A DNA stretch of 64,000 nucleotides from NCBI GenBank assembly GCA_030407315.1, contig JALQPE010000278.1, forward strand, positions 1 to 64,000, read 5' to 3'. A model generated the notes under the pieces. The model was not told where the DNA came from. It did no database searches and saw only the letters and a program-made list of their open reading frames with translations. This DNA is from Asparagopsis taxiformis (Eukaryota; Rhodophyta; Florideophyceae; Bonnemaisoniales; Bonnemaisoniaceae). A program made the translations under genes and the position numbers. Positions 51,889-62,660 of this stretch are shown here, piece by piece; position 1 is the first letter of the stretch, and each line of letters starts with the position of its first letter.

Positions 51889-52700
51889 ATGATCCCTCGT
51901 GCTCCGGTTCAATTCGACTCCTCCTCTGAGAAGTCAGATATGGGTTCTCCCAATCGTCCTACGACGCGCTCGAGCGCTGCTCGTCGTTCCACGACTCGTC
52001 ACCAACCGTCCTCCTCCCGTACTGGGGCTGATCGTTCAGCTGCTAAGTCAACCTCGGCTCCGGCCGCCAACGTTCCATCCGCCCCAGCGGCTCAACCGTC
52101 TACTCGGTCCCGCTCAGCCGCTTCGAAGGCTCCCTCTGCCCAAGCATCGCCCGTTGGCAAGGTCGTCGAGTCTCCCTCTCGCTCCGAGAAGACAGCCACC
52201 CCACCTGGGACAAAGACGCAAGTGCGTAAGCTCGGTCCGCCGACTCGCCGGCTTCGCCGAAGAAATCCACTGCTGTCGTCGCTGCAAAGCCTTTACCGGC
52301 TAACGCGTCATCGCATGGAGGCGGATCCGCCAAGACGCCCGACCCATCTCCTCAAGGAGTTATGCCGGCCGATGCCGATGAAGTTGTTGAGGTTATCGCC
52401 AAAGGGGGCGCTGTTGCAAAGCCTACGAGGCAGTCTGCCGTCAGGCCGTCGCTGAGTTCTCGGCCTTCGTTGCCCCGCCCTTCTCCTCCTGCAGTGCGTA
52501 CCTCTGTTGGTAATCCATCCGGTCGTCTTGCCTCTTCGGCTGCGGACAAGTCCGATAACCCCTATGAGGAGTACCATCGTCGAAACCAGCAGATTCTGGC
52601 AGACGCGCGCAAGCGCAGAGACGCTGAATTGCGTAACGCAGCCGCCCAAGCGGAAGCAGAAAGGCCAAGTAAGCAGGCTGATGTGCCGGTGTCGGTTTGA
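51889..52700 (+). pseudogene. Ala/Ser/Pro-rich protein beside an LTR (frameshifted, unrecognised)
   Basis: The ATG at 51889 (MIPRAPVQFDSS) opens a low-complexity basic protein. The frame changes near 52250 and continues as MPADADEVVEV to a helical Arg/Glu-rich end (NPYEEYHRRNQQILADARKR). It could be a gag N-terminus, but it is antisense to the neighbouring LTR as judged by TATA and purine tract. Confidence 0.45.
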
Positions 52701-52794
52701 TGGTCATCAGCGTTTGCTGTTACGGAATGCACCTTTGCAACGCTGATGCGTACCCATTGTGGGCTGCAGCTGGTAAGCTGATCCTGTTTCCGCC

Positions 52795-53250
52795 TTGGGA
52801 GATGTCCAAACAACGTTCGAAGGCCAGAACCCGGATACTAGTGCGTATCAGAGACAAATAAAAATTTGGTCCGAGTGGTCCAATAAACAACCCGACTGGT
52901 CCAAACTGAGGACCACTTGGTCCAGAAGTGGTCCACTTGGACCCTATAAGTGGTCCAAATGGGTTCGGAATGGTCCGCCTGGTCCTTGGGTCGACGCCGG
53001 CGGCGTTGCACACGAGATCTGATACCAACGATGCTGTTGTTCCAAGGAGTGCATTGCACTTGATTTGATCAACGCACAACAGTGCTACCGCCGCCGTCGC
53101 GGCTCAAAAATCAAAATTTTAGAATTTCTGGCCTTCGCCCTCTCGGCAATTTTTGGCCGCCGGCGGCCAAATTAAATTTTTGAATTTCTGGCCGGTATCG
53201 GCTGATCAAAAAGTGCCATTTTTGGCTTCCGACCAGCGGTGAAATTGTCC
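52795..53250. repeat. TGGTCC hairpin array and CTGGCC repeats
   Basis: From about 52866 to 52990 the word TGGTCC or its complement recurs a dozen times, forming pairs such as GGACCAC..GTGGTCC. From 53110 to 53250 a different word, GAATTTCTGGCC, recurs with GGCCGCCGGCGGCC. The layout parallels the other hairpin arrays but the sequence is unrelated. Confidence 0.7.
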
Positions 53251-53500
53251 GCCCTTTTTTGGCTTGACCTTCCGAGGCTCGGTAACTCCACCTGGTGGAT
53301 TCCTTGTTAGGTTCTCGTCCCTGCGGGGTAATGCGACTTCTTCCCTCTTTTGGGTGTGCGCGTGCGCGCTCTGCGCGATGGCTTGTCACCTTTGCGGTGT
53401 TGCGTTCGACGGAAATACCGTGATGCCCATTCGGGGGAACGTTTGCACGTTGCGTCCATGTTGGCTTGCGGTAGCCATACCATTTCACAAGGAACCATTG

Positions 53501-54301
53501 GGTAGGACCAGCCGGGGTGGCGATCGCTAGGGGAGTTCTAGAATTGCAGCCGTGTCAGGGCGAGGTGAACCGTAACGCGCTGGTTGAACTTGCGTTCGCG
53601 CGTCGCTCGGTCGCGCTGGCGAACCGGTGGTACAACGGCGGAACGCGTAGGGAACGATCGCAACACGGGATTCGCGGGCCGGCGCAAGCCGTGATCTCAG
53701 GGTGAGATCACCGAGTAAACTCGAGCACAACGCGATCCACACAGGGGTCGTAAATCCCTGGCCTAGTGGCGTGCGACGCAACGCGCGCTATCGCGGTGCG
53801 ACGCGGTTCGACGATCGGTTTATGCGCAGCGCGCACGCGAACGTCGGCGATCGTGAGCAACCCGCACGCAACGTTTCAACGCAATCGGTCCTCGCGATTC
53901 GCTAAACGCTTAACTCGTAGCTGCGAAGATGCTGGCTGTTTATTGGTAAGGTGCGAAGCTGAACGACCATTAATAGCTAACTACTAAAGGACAGGCTGTC
54001 CTACCGTGGCCGGCCGGCGGCCGCTCGCTCGCACGCGAAAAAGGGAAATATTTGGGAAAAAGACTTTCGTCATAAAAAACCCAAAAAGGGGAAATAAAGG
54101 GAAATTTGCAAAAGGCGCTACACGTGGCGCCAAGCTCGCAGGTTCGTTCGCGCGCACGCGCTCGCTCAGGCGCGCCGTGACACGTAATCGGTTCGCCACG
54201 CGTACGCTCGCTTGCTAACTAACTCAGCGCGGATGCACGCGGACTCAACTCGTCGATATCGCTCAACCCGCGTTCGCGTTAGCGGCATAAAGTGCACCAC
54301 A
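53501..54301 (-). repeat. Gypsy LTR (801 bp) with polypurine tract on its right
   Basis: This is the same family as 20403-21183. On the minus strand, GTCGGGGGGAG precedes TGTGGTGC, as expected for a 3' LTR, so the element body would lie to the right. The left flank lacks the primer site. No target duplication was seen. Confidence 0.8.
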
Positions 54302-54483
54302 CTCCCCCCGACTAACATCACAGCGCGTCCCCGCGCGTCATCTCTTCCTGCGTATCCTTTGCCTTTTCCTTCTCTCTGTCCACTCTTCTCCTGTCGATCC
54401 TCTCCCTCTCTTTCTATCCTTCTTCTCTCCTCGGTCACTCGCATTCGTTGTTTCGCTCGTCGTCGCACGCGGTCGCTTTCGCC

Positions 54484-55275
54484 ATGGCGCAGGACGGTGA
54501 TACTCTCCCCAGCTGGCTGCGCGCCAGCGTTCCTTCCGGTGAAGAAGCTGCGACGCCGATACGTTCGCCATCGGCGGCTCCGCGTCCCGCTTCGCCATCT
54601 CCTATGAGCCCCGAGAGCCCATTTTATCTGTCAATGGCCCAAGCTTCATCTGCCAGCGCGCCGGTTGCCGCGTCGTCAAGTGCGCATAACGCGGATAATG
54701 TCGGTGCGTCATCGGGTGTTGTTGCGACAGTGGATGTAACCGCTACACCCGCGGCTGGGAGTCGTGCCAACGTTGGCGTGCCTCTTCGTTCCGTACCTGC
54801 CCCTTCTTCCGTGTCGCTCCCTTCGGCCGCGCAGCGCGTCCCCGTCGCCGCTCCGCGTGCGCGTTACGACGACCCTTCTGCGTTCCGGTTCTTGCCGCGC
54901 GCGATGCCAACTTGGTCCGAATTGAGTCGCGTCCAATATTTTCCTCGGCGTTTCCTATGGACGCGTATCGCCGATGTCAACCGCTATGCGGTATTACCTG
55001 GCCACAAGAACGCGCAAGCCGTATGGGATGCGCGACGCGAGGCGGCGTGGTGCGACTTGGCTGTACCTTCGAACCTTCCTTGCGACACTTACTTCCTGGA
55101 GGACGCGGCGGATGAGCGGTTGGTGCGTCACTTGGCGCGTCTTCGCACAATGCGCCGCGACGAGTTCGCGCATCTTGACCCCTGGGCGGCGGCGCCTAGC
55201 GCCGGTTTCTTGTTGGACGGCGGCGTCCACTACGGTGTTGAAAAGGGGGCCTCAGACAGTACTGCGAGACAGTGA
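54484..55275 (+). CDS. Unrecognised 263-residue protein beside an LTR, truncated by a hairpin repeat
   Basis: The ATG at 54484 (MAQDGDTLPSWLRA) opens an Ala/Ser/Pro-rich N-terminus to about residue 130, then a globular, Trp/Arg-rich part (FRFLPRAMPTWSELSRVQYF, RREAAWCDLAVPSN). The last 16 residues come from the hairpin repeat that begins at 55228 with CACTACGGTGTTG, so the natural C-terminus is missing. The frame is antisense to the LTR. The function is unknown. Confidence 0.5.
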   Translation: MAQDGDTLPSWLRASVPSGEEAATPIRSPSAAPRPASPSPMSPESPFYLSMAQASSASAPVAASSSAHNADNVGASSGVVATVDVTATPAAGSRANVGVPLRSVPAPSSVSLPSAAQRVPVAAPRARYDDPSAFRFLPRAMPTWSELSRVQYFPRRFLWTRIADVNRYAVLPGHKNAQAVWDARREAAWCDLAVPSNLPCDTYFLEDAADERLVRHLARLRTMRRDEFAHLDPWAAAPSAGFLLDGGVHYGVEKGASDSTARQ

Positions 55276-55850
55276 TTTTTACTGTCTGAGACAGTAAAAA
55301 TCACTATGCGGCAAATGAAAATTAATGCCACACTTGGAGACAGTGATTTGCACTGTCTGGCAGACAGTACGGAACACTGTCTGCAGACAGTAAAAAACAC
55401 TGTCTCACAGTACTGTCTGAGGCAGTGAATGGAGACAGTAAAAATTAATGATTTATTCAATAGTTGGATATGATGTAATTTACTGTACTGGGCAGTGTTG
55501 GCGGATAGTGTTTTGTATTGGCCAAGGCAACATGGCCGGATAGTGAAATACGCTGCCTGGGACAATAGATGGAACCAACACGGTGCACTGTCCTGGGCAG
55601 TACCTGGAGACAGTGATTTTCACTGTCCTGGGCAGTACCTGGAGACAGTGATTTTCACTGTCCTGGGCAGTACCTGGAGACAGTGATTTTCACTGCCCTG
55701 GGCAGCACCTGTAGACAATATTTCGTGCTGCCCTGGGCAGCACCTGTAGACAGTACTTTGTGCTGCCCTGGGCAGCACCTGGAGACAGTATTTCGTGCTG
55801 CCCTGGGCAGCACCTGGAGACAGTAAAAGTAGTGTCCTGATATAGTAAAA
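55228..55850. repeat. CAGACAGT hairpin array, copy C, with 35-bp tandem units
   Basis: It starts CACTACGGTGTTG like the arrays at 17070 and 22727 but in the other orientation. Hairpins of the CAGACAGT type fill 55250-55440. From about 55590 to 55820 a 35-bp unit (CCTGGAGACAGTGATTTTCA core) repeats six to seven times. Confidence 0.8.
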
Positions 55851-56535
55851 TTCGGTGTCTGGGAGTGGTGGATGAGATGGAGCATCACGCTGTCGTGGGC
55901 ATCTTTCTGGGGTAGAGGAAGGCAGTTCTAGCGCTATGAGGATGGGGCATGGACGGTATTCATATGGGAATGGACAGAATAGTACGGCTAGGAATTTTTA
56001 TTTCGTAGTGACTATGAGCTAGCGAGAGGTATACGCGGTAGGATAGGCAGCAATCTAAGAGGGTGCGATATGGGAAGCTTCACTCTGGATTTGTTTATTT
56101 GCGCAGGCTACATTGAGAATAAACAATCCCTATGTTAAAAATGCTACTACAACTAACACTATTCCGACGAGTAAAACTAAAACTACTAGAAAAGTCTACA
56201 AATCTATAACCTGATTGAGCTGCATGAATAAGCTAGGAAATGAAGAGAAGAAGAAAAAATGATGTAGAGAAAGGAAACAAGTTAGTGACGTTGAATTGGA
56301 GAGGGAAATTGATGGTGATTAGGAGACTAACGTACCTTAACAAATACCATTGCATCCCAAATTGAGATATGTACTCACAGGCAGGAAAGAAAAGAAAAGT
56401 AGTGGAGAAGTGGTAAGAGAGAAAGATAAATGAAAGTAGAAGTGGAACACTCACCGACTGGAAACCTGAGAAAGAGAAAACAAATAGAAAACTGGGTTAG
56501 TGGCGTGAGTTGTGGAAACGTACCATCATGGTTCA
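55851..56535. other. No gene recognised
   Basis: AT-rich sequence with short frames; nothing recognisable before the Gypsy LTR. Confidence 0.4.
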
Positions 56536-57195
56536 TGTAGTATACGTGGCAATTCCGAAATTGCAAATAATTACGATTTCCGCGGAATTACGAATTTCCG
56601 CGGACCCGAGCGATAACAGCAATGCACGAACATTGCTGGCGCGTGCGCGCGCGCAACCGGCACACGTGTGCAACGAACGTACTGGCAACGGCCAACGGAC
56701 CAACGGGTCCCTACGTGTGACCCACAAGGTCCTTTCCCATTCGGGGACGTTACGAGCAGTGTTTACACTGTAAAGCGATGCCATCGTGGCCATATAGGTA
56801 TTGGCATCGTACCGGGAGGGAAAGGGGACAAGACAACGATCGAGCAACGGCTCTAGTCTACGACTGACTTCTACGTTTTACGTTTACGTTCTGCCTAACG
56901 AGGCTTCGTCTCCGTCGAGCTGCGTACTCCCTACCCATCGCCGCACGTAAGGCTGATTGCGTGTAGTGCCTCCGGGCTTGGTTGAGAGCGCCTCCGGTGA
57001 CGTACCACCTCGTTTGCTAACGTAATCCTCGCGTGGATTGTTGCGTCGTGACGCTCGTGTCTACTCGCTAACCACTCTACCTTCTACCGTTCTAACAATA
57101 CAGTCAAACACCAGCGGGTGGACTGCTCGTTTCGTTTCGTAAGGACAGCGTGTCCGTAGCTCGTACCAGCTATCTAGAACTAACGTTGTTCCACA
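56536..57195 (+). repeat. 5' LTR of the plus-strand Gypsy (660 bp)
   Basis: It runs TGTAGTATACGTGG to GTTGTTCCACA, one base before the primer site TGGTCTTCCGACC. The left edge is set by the TG start only, since there is no second LTR to compare. Confidence 0.6.
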
Positions 57196-57196
57196 C

Positions 57197-57209
57197 TGGT
57201 CTTCCGACC
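57197..57209 (+). other. Primer-binding site of the plus-strand Gypsy
   Basis: TGGTCTTCCGACC lies one base after the LTR end and resembles the site of the minus-strand Gypsy at 20388-20400. Confidence 0.7.
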
Positions 57210-57294
57210 TAGAAGTTGCTACGAGCATAACGACAACCAACGAGGTTGAGCTCTTTTACGTTAAACGAAAGCTACGTGCTACAGACGACGGTCT

Positions 57295-59700
57295 ATGAAT
57301 TACGCTGTGTCGAATTCCAGCGCGTCGCCCAGGCAACCGTTGCCAACGTCAGCGGACGCCGAAGCCGACGTGGCCTTGTCAGCAGAAGCGATCTTCGCGA
57401 CTGATCGATCTATCCCGCCGGATATCGAGGCGATCGGCCAGCTACCACGTACGGTAAGCCCGTTTGAGTCCGTGAGTATGGACCCCGCAACGCGCGGTCA
57501 GCTCAACGAAGGGAACGTGACTCCCACGGCACTACGCGTAGTGTACGAAGACCTTCGAGGTCACATCGAAAGGGCGAGCGACGCGGCCGTCGACGAAGCC
57601 GTAAGGCAGAGACTCGGAGTCTCGGAGCGCGAAGCTCGTGCGTTACGTGAACGCTCAGCGACCCTCGAACGGGAAAACGAAGATTTACGAAACCGCCTCT
57701 CCGCCGTGGAGGGAAGACTCGACTCGTTTGTCGTAGTATTCAACGAAATCGTCGCCGGACGTTCCGCTCCGCCGAGCGGAAGCGATCCGAATTACGAAGA
57801 AGGCTCGCGCGCCTATAACTCGCAATCCTCCCCGGCCGTTCCGGGAGGATACCCACCAACACCCGGTCCGACGACCCCGACAACGTACGGAAGGGGGGCG
57901 ACAGTGCAACGAGCCATCGCCAACCCCAACGAGACGCCACGAAGGCAATTACGTTTTAACGATACGCCAGACCACGCGCGGTCGGCGGACGCAGCACGAG
58001 CTGCGCAATTCGATACGAGAGCTCCCCCGCCACGTGAAACGTACATTCCGTGGCTGGGTACGTTCGGCACGACGGACACGCGAGTCCACGAAAACGAACG
58101 TGCCGACGCGGTACGCTTACCAGGGAACGCCCTCGGACCCGTTTGCCACGCGTTGGCAGAGCACACGACAATGCTCGACGCATTTGCGAACGTGGTGTCG
58201 TACCGTATGTACCGACTTAACGATGTACGTGAACATCTCTACGTTAACGAGAGTCAAAGCGTACATAAGCTCAAACGTGAGCTGGAGGGACTTTTCCCTA
58301 CGTTAAAGCCGTTCTCCGGCCGGAATCCGATTACGTTGCTCGGATTCCTCGCCCAAATACGTGATGGGTTCAGCACACTCGGAGTGTGCGAGGGAGTGGC
58401 AGTACGTGCGCTGCACTTCTTCCTCGAAGGGGACGCCCGACGGTTCTACGATTCCCAGTGTACGACTGGCGTGATCACGACTGATCCGACGAAGAGGTTC
58501 TCGTGGCCTCACGTAATCAACGCGTTGATTAAACGATACCTGCAAGACGACGTGCTGCAGGAGGCCTACGAAAAGGTCACGATGATCACGCAGAGTCCTA
58601 ACGAGGACGAGAATCAGTACGCTGATAGACTCGACACCGCCACGCGGGCGTGCAACTACGTGTTTACGGATCGACTCCTCGTTCACCACTACGTACGTGG
58701 TTTGCTGCCCTCGACGCGGGCAGCCGTGACGGAACGACTCCGGTCACTCCCCGAACGAGAGAGGAACGACCTCACCGTTGTGAGACGATTGGCGACGGCC
58801 GAAGGAACGACCTTCCGTGCACGTACGGCAGCTGTCGCGTCAGCCGCGAAACCGAAAGTGCGGTTTCCGGTGAAGCCTACGTTGGCTATTTCCGACCACG
58901 AGTCGAGGAAGTTCGCGGACTACGATGAGTCCGTGTACTTACGTAATGAACGGGCTAGCGAGCCCAGTTACCACGATGGTAACCCGAACATCCCCACGGG
59001 GGATGATGACGACGTGTCGCTCGCTGCGGCTCACGTTGCCGAGAACTTGGAGGCGATCCTCTTCACGAACGGGCCGCCGCCCAACGATACGAAAACGGCA
59101 AACGAAAAGCCGGACGAGCTCGAAGCTCGATTGAACCGTCCATGCGAGGACGTGCCGAAGCTCACGAGCGAGCAGACGCAATTGGCGCACTCCGTAATCC
59201 CGAATGATTACTGGACGCTGTCGTGTTGGTCATGCCGCGAAGATGGCCACTCGACGTTCACGTGTCCGCGTCTGACGCCAGATCAACGGATCTTTTTCGC
59301 GTACAAGTACTACCTCTTCCACGTGAAGAGCAACCCACGTCAGGCTGAGTACTTCCGCCAACGAATGGCCAAACGTAACCAGGAACGACCTGGTGAGGGG
59401 GGGAACGTGAACCCGCGGAGGTACGGCACGCCGCCTACGATACTCCGAAACCCCAATCGTGACGGGGGAAGGCCCTTCGACAGGCGCCGCGGCGACTTTC
59501 GTAATGACCGACGTGACCCCCGCCCGTGGGCGAACGAACGAAATGGCCAGCGTAATGGCCGCAGCGGAGTCTACGTGACGACCTCCGCTGACGAAACACC
59601 ACTCGAGGTGGAAACGAGTCACGATGACGAACGAGCTTCGTGGGCTCACAACGACGACGTGTCGAACGGCCTCGCGCCGGAAAACGACCAGGCGATGTAG
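57295..59700 (+). CDS. Gypsy gag (801 residues)
   Basis: The ATG at 57295 is followed by a coiled coil at about residues 100-145 (LRERSATLERENEDLRNRL), a capsid-like helical region at about 290-510 (YRMYRLNDVREHL, FLEGDARRFYD, LVHHYVRGLLP), and an intact zinc knuckle CWSCREDGHSTFTC (CX2CX4HX4C). The C-terminus is basic and Arg/Asn-rich, fitting RNA binding. The last 61 nt overlap the next frame, and GGAAAAC lies in the overlap as a possible slippage site for minus-one frameshifting. Confidence 0.88.
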   Translation: MNYAVSNSSASPRQPLPTSADAEADVALSAEAIFATDRSIPPDIEAIGQLPRTVSPFESVSMDPATRGQLNEGNVTPTALRVVYEDLRGHIERASDAAVDEAVRQRLGVSEREARALRERSATLERENEDLRNRLSAVEGRLDSFVVVFNEIVAGRSAPPSGSDPNYEEGSRAYNSQSSPAVPGGYPPTPGPTTPTTYGRGATVQRAIANPNETPRRQLRFNDTPDHARSADAARAAQFDTRAPPPRETYIPWLGTFGTTDTRVHENERADAVRLPGNALGPVCHALAEHTTMLDAFANVVSYRMYRLNDVREHLYVNESQSVHKLKRELEGLFPTLKPFSGRNPITLLGFLAQIRDGFSTLGVCEGVAVRALHFFLEGDARRFYDSQCTTGVITTDPTKRFSWPHVINALIKRYLQDDVLQEAYEKVTMITQSPNEDENQYADRLDTATRACNYVFTDRLLVHHYVRGLLPSTRAAVTERLRSLPERERNDLTVVRRLATAEGTTFRARTAAVASAAKPKVRFPVKPTLAISDHESRKFADYDESVYLRNERASEPSYHDGNPNIPTGDDDDVSLAAAHVAENLEAILFTNGPPPNDTKTANEKPDELEARLNRPCEDVPKLTSEQTQLAHSVIPNDYWTLSCWSCREDGHSTFTCPRLTPDQRIFFAYKYYLFHVKSNPRQAEYFRQRMAKRNQERPGEGGNVNPRRYGTPPTILRNPNRDGGRPFDRRRGDFRNDRRDPRPWANERNGQRNGRSGVYVTTSADETPLEVETSHDDERASWAHNDDVSNGLAPENDQAM

Positions 59701-60611
59701 GTCACGAGCCACCCACATCGCCTGAACCCTTACGTGAAAGGGGGACGACCGACGTCGATGATTGGTCCTCCGCAGGCTCACCGATGAACGAGAGTTACGT
59801 AAAGCTCACGGCCGCGAAGGCCAACTCGAGTCACACGACACCCGACGTGGGGGAAGAAACGAAGTCCGACGGGACAAACGAACCTCACACGAAGAGGAAG
59901 CCTCGCAGACGAGCGAGACGCGCTACCCGGAAGCACGACGCTTCCGAGCGCGAGAAAGCCAAGCACGCGGCTTATACGAAGCGTGTCGACGCAAAAGAAG
60001 CCATACGGGCTCATACGGTGAAGCGACGAACCGCTAGCGAAGACGCAGACCGCGCGCCGGTCAGGACCGAACCGTTGGTCCTCGACGGGCATACGTGCCT
60101 ACTTGCGTCGAAGCATTATATCGTATCCGGAACGATCGGACTAGACCTCAACGTGATGAGGGCGATTACCATCGCGATGGATACGTGCAGCGGCTACAAC
60201 TTGATACGAACAAGTTTACTACCCTACGACTGGGTCGACCGCTGTCTACGTGACGAAGAGCTACCGAAGCTCGGAGACGCCAACGGGCGACGTTTGCCTA
60301 TCGAAGGCGCCCTCCTGCTTCGTGTCAGGCTTGGGAACTCGCTGTTCCGCGTAAAATTCTTCGTAGCCAACACGCTGGCTGTTCCCGTCATAATGGGCAC
60401 GTCGTTCATGTCGAGGCATGTCGATGCTATACGCTGTCGAGCGCAGACAATCGACCTCCATCGAGGGGATACGATACCCATTATCGCGGAGGGCGATACG
60501 AAGACTCCGTACGAGGAGGGGGAGAGACGAATCCAAACGTGGAGCCCCCGAGACGCCGCGAGCGTAACGCGGCCCCGAATAGGCCAAGCCGAACGTTCTC
60601 GGTTCGCCTGA
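59640..60611 (+). CDS. Gypsy protease
   Basis: The frame overlaps the gag end and has no clear ATG start of its own, so it is probably reached by frameshift. The active-site region reads ITIAMDTCSGYNLI, with Cys where the retropepsin motif usually has Gly. A second conserved stretch VPVIMGTSFMSRH follows. A Lys/Arg-rich N-terminal part (KRKPRRRARRATR) precedes it. The Gly-to-Cys change may weaken activity. Confidence 0.72.
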   Translation: MGSQRRRVERPRAGKRPGDVGHEPPTSPEPLRERGTTDVDDWSSAGSPMNESYVKLTAAKANSSHTTPDVGEETKSDGTNEPHTKRKPRRRARRATRKHDASEREKAKHAAYTKRVDAKEAIRAHTVKRRTASEDADRAPVRTEPLVLDGHTCLLASKHYIVSGTIGLDLNVMRAITIAMDTCSGYNLIRTSLLPYDWVDRCLRDEELPKLGDANGRRLPIEGALLLRVRLGNSLFRVKFFVANTLAVPVIMGTSFMSRHVDAIRCRAQTIDLHRGDTIPIIAEGDTKTPYEEGERRIQTWSPRDAASVTRPRIGQAERSRFA

Positions 60612-62660
60612 CGAAGTACACGCGTGTACCGGCGATGTCGCAACGGACCGTCAACGTGACGACGGATGCGACCGGACTCGTGTTCCTCGAACCGAAAGCG
60701 TCGGTGCAATTCCGGCATGGGCTTCGTATAGCCAACGGAGTGGTCGACGTAGGACCCAGAGAGACGTTCTCTATTATCGTATCTAATTTCACGAAGAAGG
60801 ACCGCGAGCTGCCGAAAGGCGCGAAGATTGCGTACGCGGTACGCTCCCCGTTGGGAATCGTCCCACTCAAGCGTGAGGGCGGCGAAGCCCTCGCGAAGGT
60901 TTTGAACCTACCGCTAGTCGACGTGACGACGCGGACGAATACGAACGGGTTGGGCGACGAAACGCCAGACCCGTTGGTCAACGAAAAGGGGAACGACCCC
61001 GCCACGGATTGGCAGTCGACAATCGATTTGTCGCACCTCGACGACGAGGATTTACGAAAGCGCATCAACGAGATGCTAGCTACACATTCATCAATGTGGA
61101 CGAGCGGACGCCTCGGCGAAATCAATGCTACGGAGCATCGAATCGAACTCGAACCGGGCACGCGGCCCATACGTTCAATGCCCTATCGACAGGGTCCGGC
61201 TCTACGTACGATAGCCGAGGAGCAGATCACGAAGATGCTCAACGAAGGGGTTATCGAACCCGCGTCCAGCGAATGGGCGTCACCAATCGTGTTGGTGCCG
61301 AAGAAGGACGGATCCTTACGTTTCTGTGTCGACTACAGGCGTTTGAACGCGAAAACGATCGCTGATTCGTACCCGCTTCCTCGTATGGAAGACTGTCTAG
61401 ATTCGCTTGGCGACGCAGCCATCTTCACGACACTCGATTGTAACGCCGGTTACTGGCAAGTGCCCGTCTCCGCCGAGGACCGTGATAAGACAACGTTTAC
61501 GTCTTTCATGGGAACGTATCGCTACGCGCGAATGCCATTCGGGCTACGAAATGCCCCCGCTACGTTTCAGCGGACGTTGGACATAATCCTCTCCGGAGTA
61601 CGTTGGCAATCGTGCCTTGTCTACTTAGACGACGTAATCGTCTTTTCGAAAGACCTCGAGTCTCACCTGGGTCACGTTGACCAGGTGCTTTCCCTGCTAC
61701 GCGCAGCGGGAGTAACGTTAAAGCTCACGAAGTGCTCGTTCTTTCAACCACGCGTTGACTACCTGGGGCACGTGATCACCCCAGGGAAGCTGCACGTCGC
61801 AGCACGGAACAAGGAAGCCTTTCGTACGGCTACGTTCCCGCGGGACAAGACGCGATGTCGATCGTTTTTGGGAGCGGCCAACGTTTACCGCCGTTTCGTA
61901 AAGGCGTATGCCGAGATCGCTCGGCCACTCAACACGATGTTGAAGAAGGACGCTTGCCCCGATTGGACGAACCCAACGGACGCGCAAACGAATGCGTTCG
62001 AAACGTTGAAGACAATACTGGTGTCGCCACCAGTATTGCACCTTCCGAAGGCGGGACGTCCGTTCATGATCGATACCGACGCGTCGGCGTATCAGCTGGG
62101 AGCTACGTTGCTCCAACAGCAGAACAAAGATAAGCCCAACGAATGGGTGCCGATTGGGTACTGGTCGAAGACCCTTAACGAAACCGAACGCGGTTACTCA
62201 GCGACCGAGCGCGAGTGCTACTCCGTCGTCTGGGCGATAACGTCGCTCCGACCCTACGTAGAGGGTCAGCGGTTCACCGTACGTACGGACCACGAAGCCT
62301 TACGTTGGCTGATGACGCTGACGGACGCGTCCGGACGACTACTACGATGGAGGATACGCGTTGCCGAATTCGATTTCGAAGTTACGTACAGGCCTGGGCG
62401 CGTGCACCAGGTACCTGACGCTTTATCACGCGTGATATCTACGTATGACGACGGTCGACCCGTTGACGATGACGTACCATCGTACGGGGACGCAGTCCTC
62501 GTGACGACTCGCAGTCGGCGACAACCCACACGAAAAGGGCAAGGACGAACGACGTCCGTACGTAAAGAGGCACCGAATGCCAGGGGTCACGACAACCCGT
62601 CGAACGAGACTCGTGACGAACGAGCACCAGCCGCGACGGCTGGCAACGAGGGACGTCTGT
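60539..62660 (+). CDS. Gypsy reverse transcriptase and RNase H
   Basis: The conserved blocks are in order: WASPIVLVPKKDGSLRFCVD, YPLPRMEDCLDSLG, FTTLDCNAGYWQ, FGLRNAPATFQR, the catalytic LVYLDDVIVF (YLDD at about residues 362-365), and RNase H with MIDTDASAYQLGA and VRTDHEALRWLM. It ends soon after VHQVPDALSRV. The frame runs on to 62839, but codons after about 62660 come from the inserted repeat. Integrase is absent. Confidence 0.9.

Larger units (their letters stand above)
56536..62660 (+). mobile_element. Gypsy LTR retrotransposon lacking integrase and 3' LTR
   Basis: The order is 5' LTR (56536-57195), primer site (57197-57209), gag, protease, reverse transcriptase and RNase H in three overlapping frames, each shifted by minus one. 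The element ends within the region after RNase H where the GTGGACGCGGACGT repeat starts. Without integrase or a second LTR it cannot move by itself. Confidence 0.88.
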
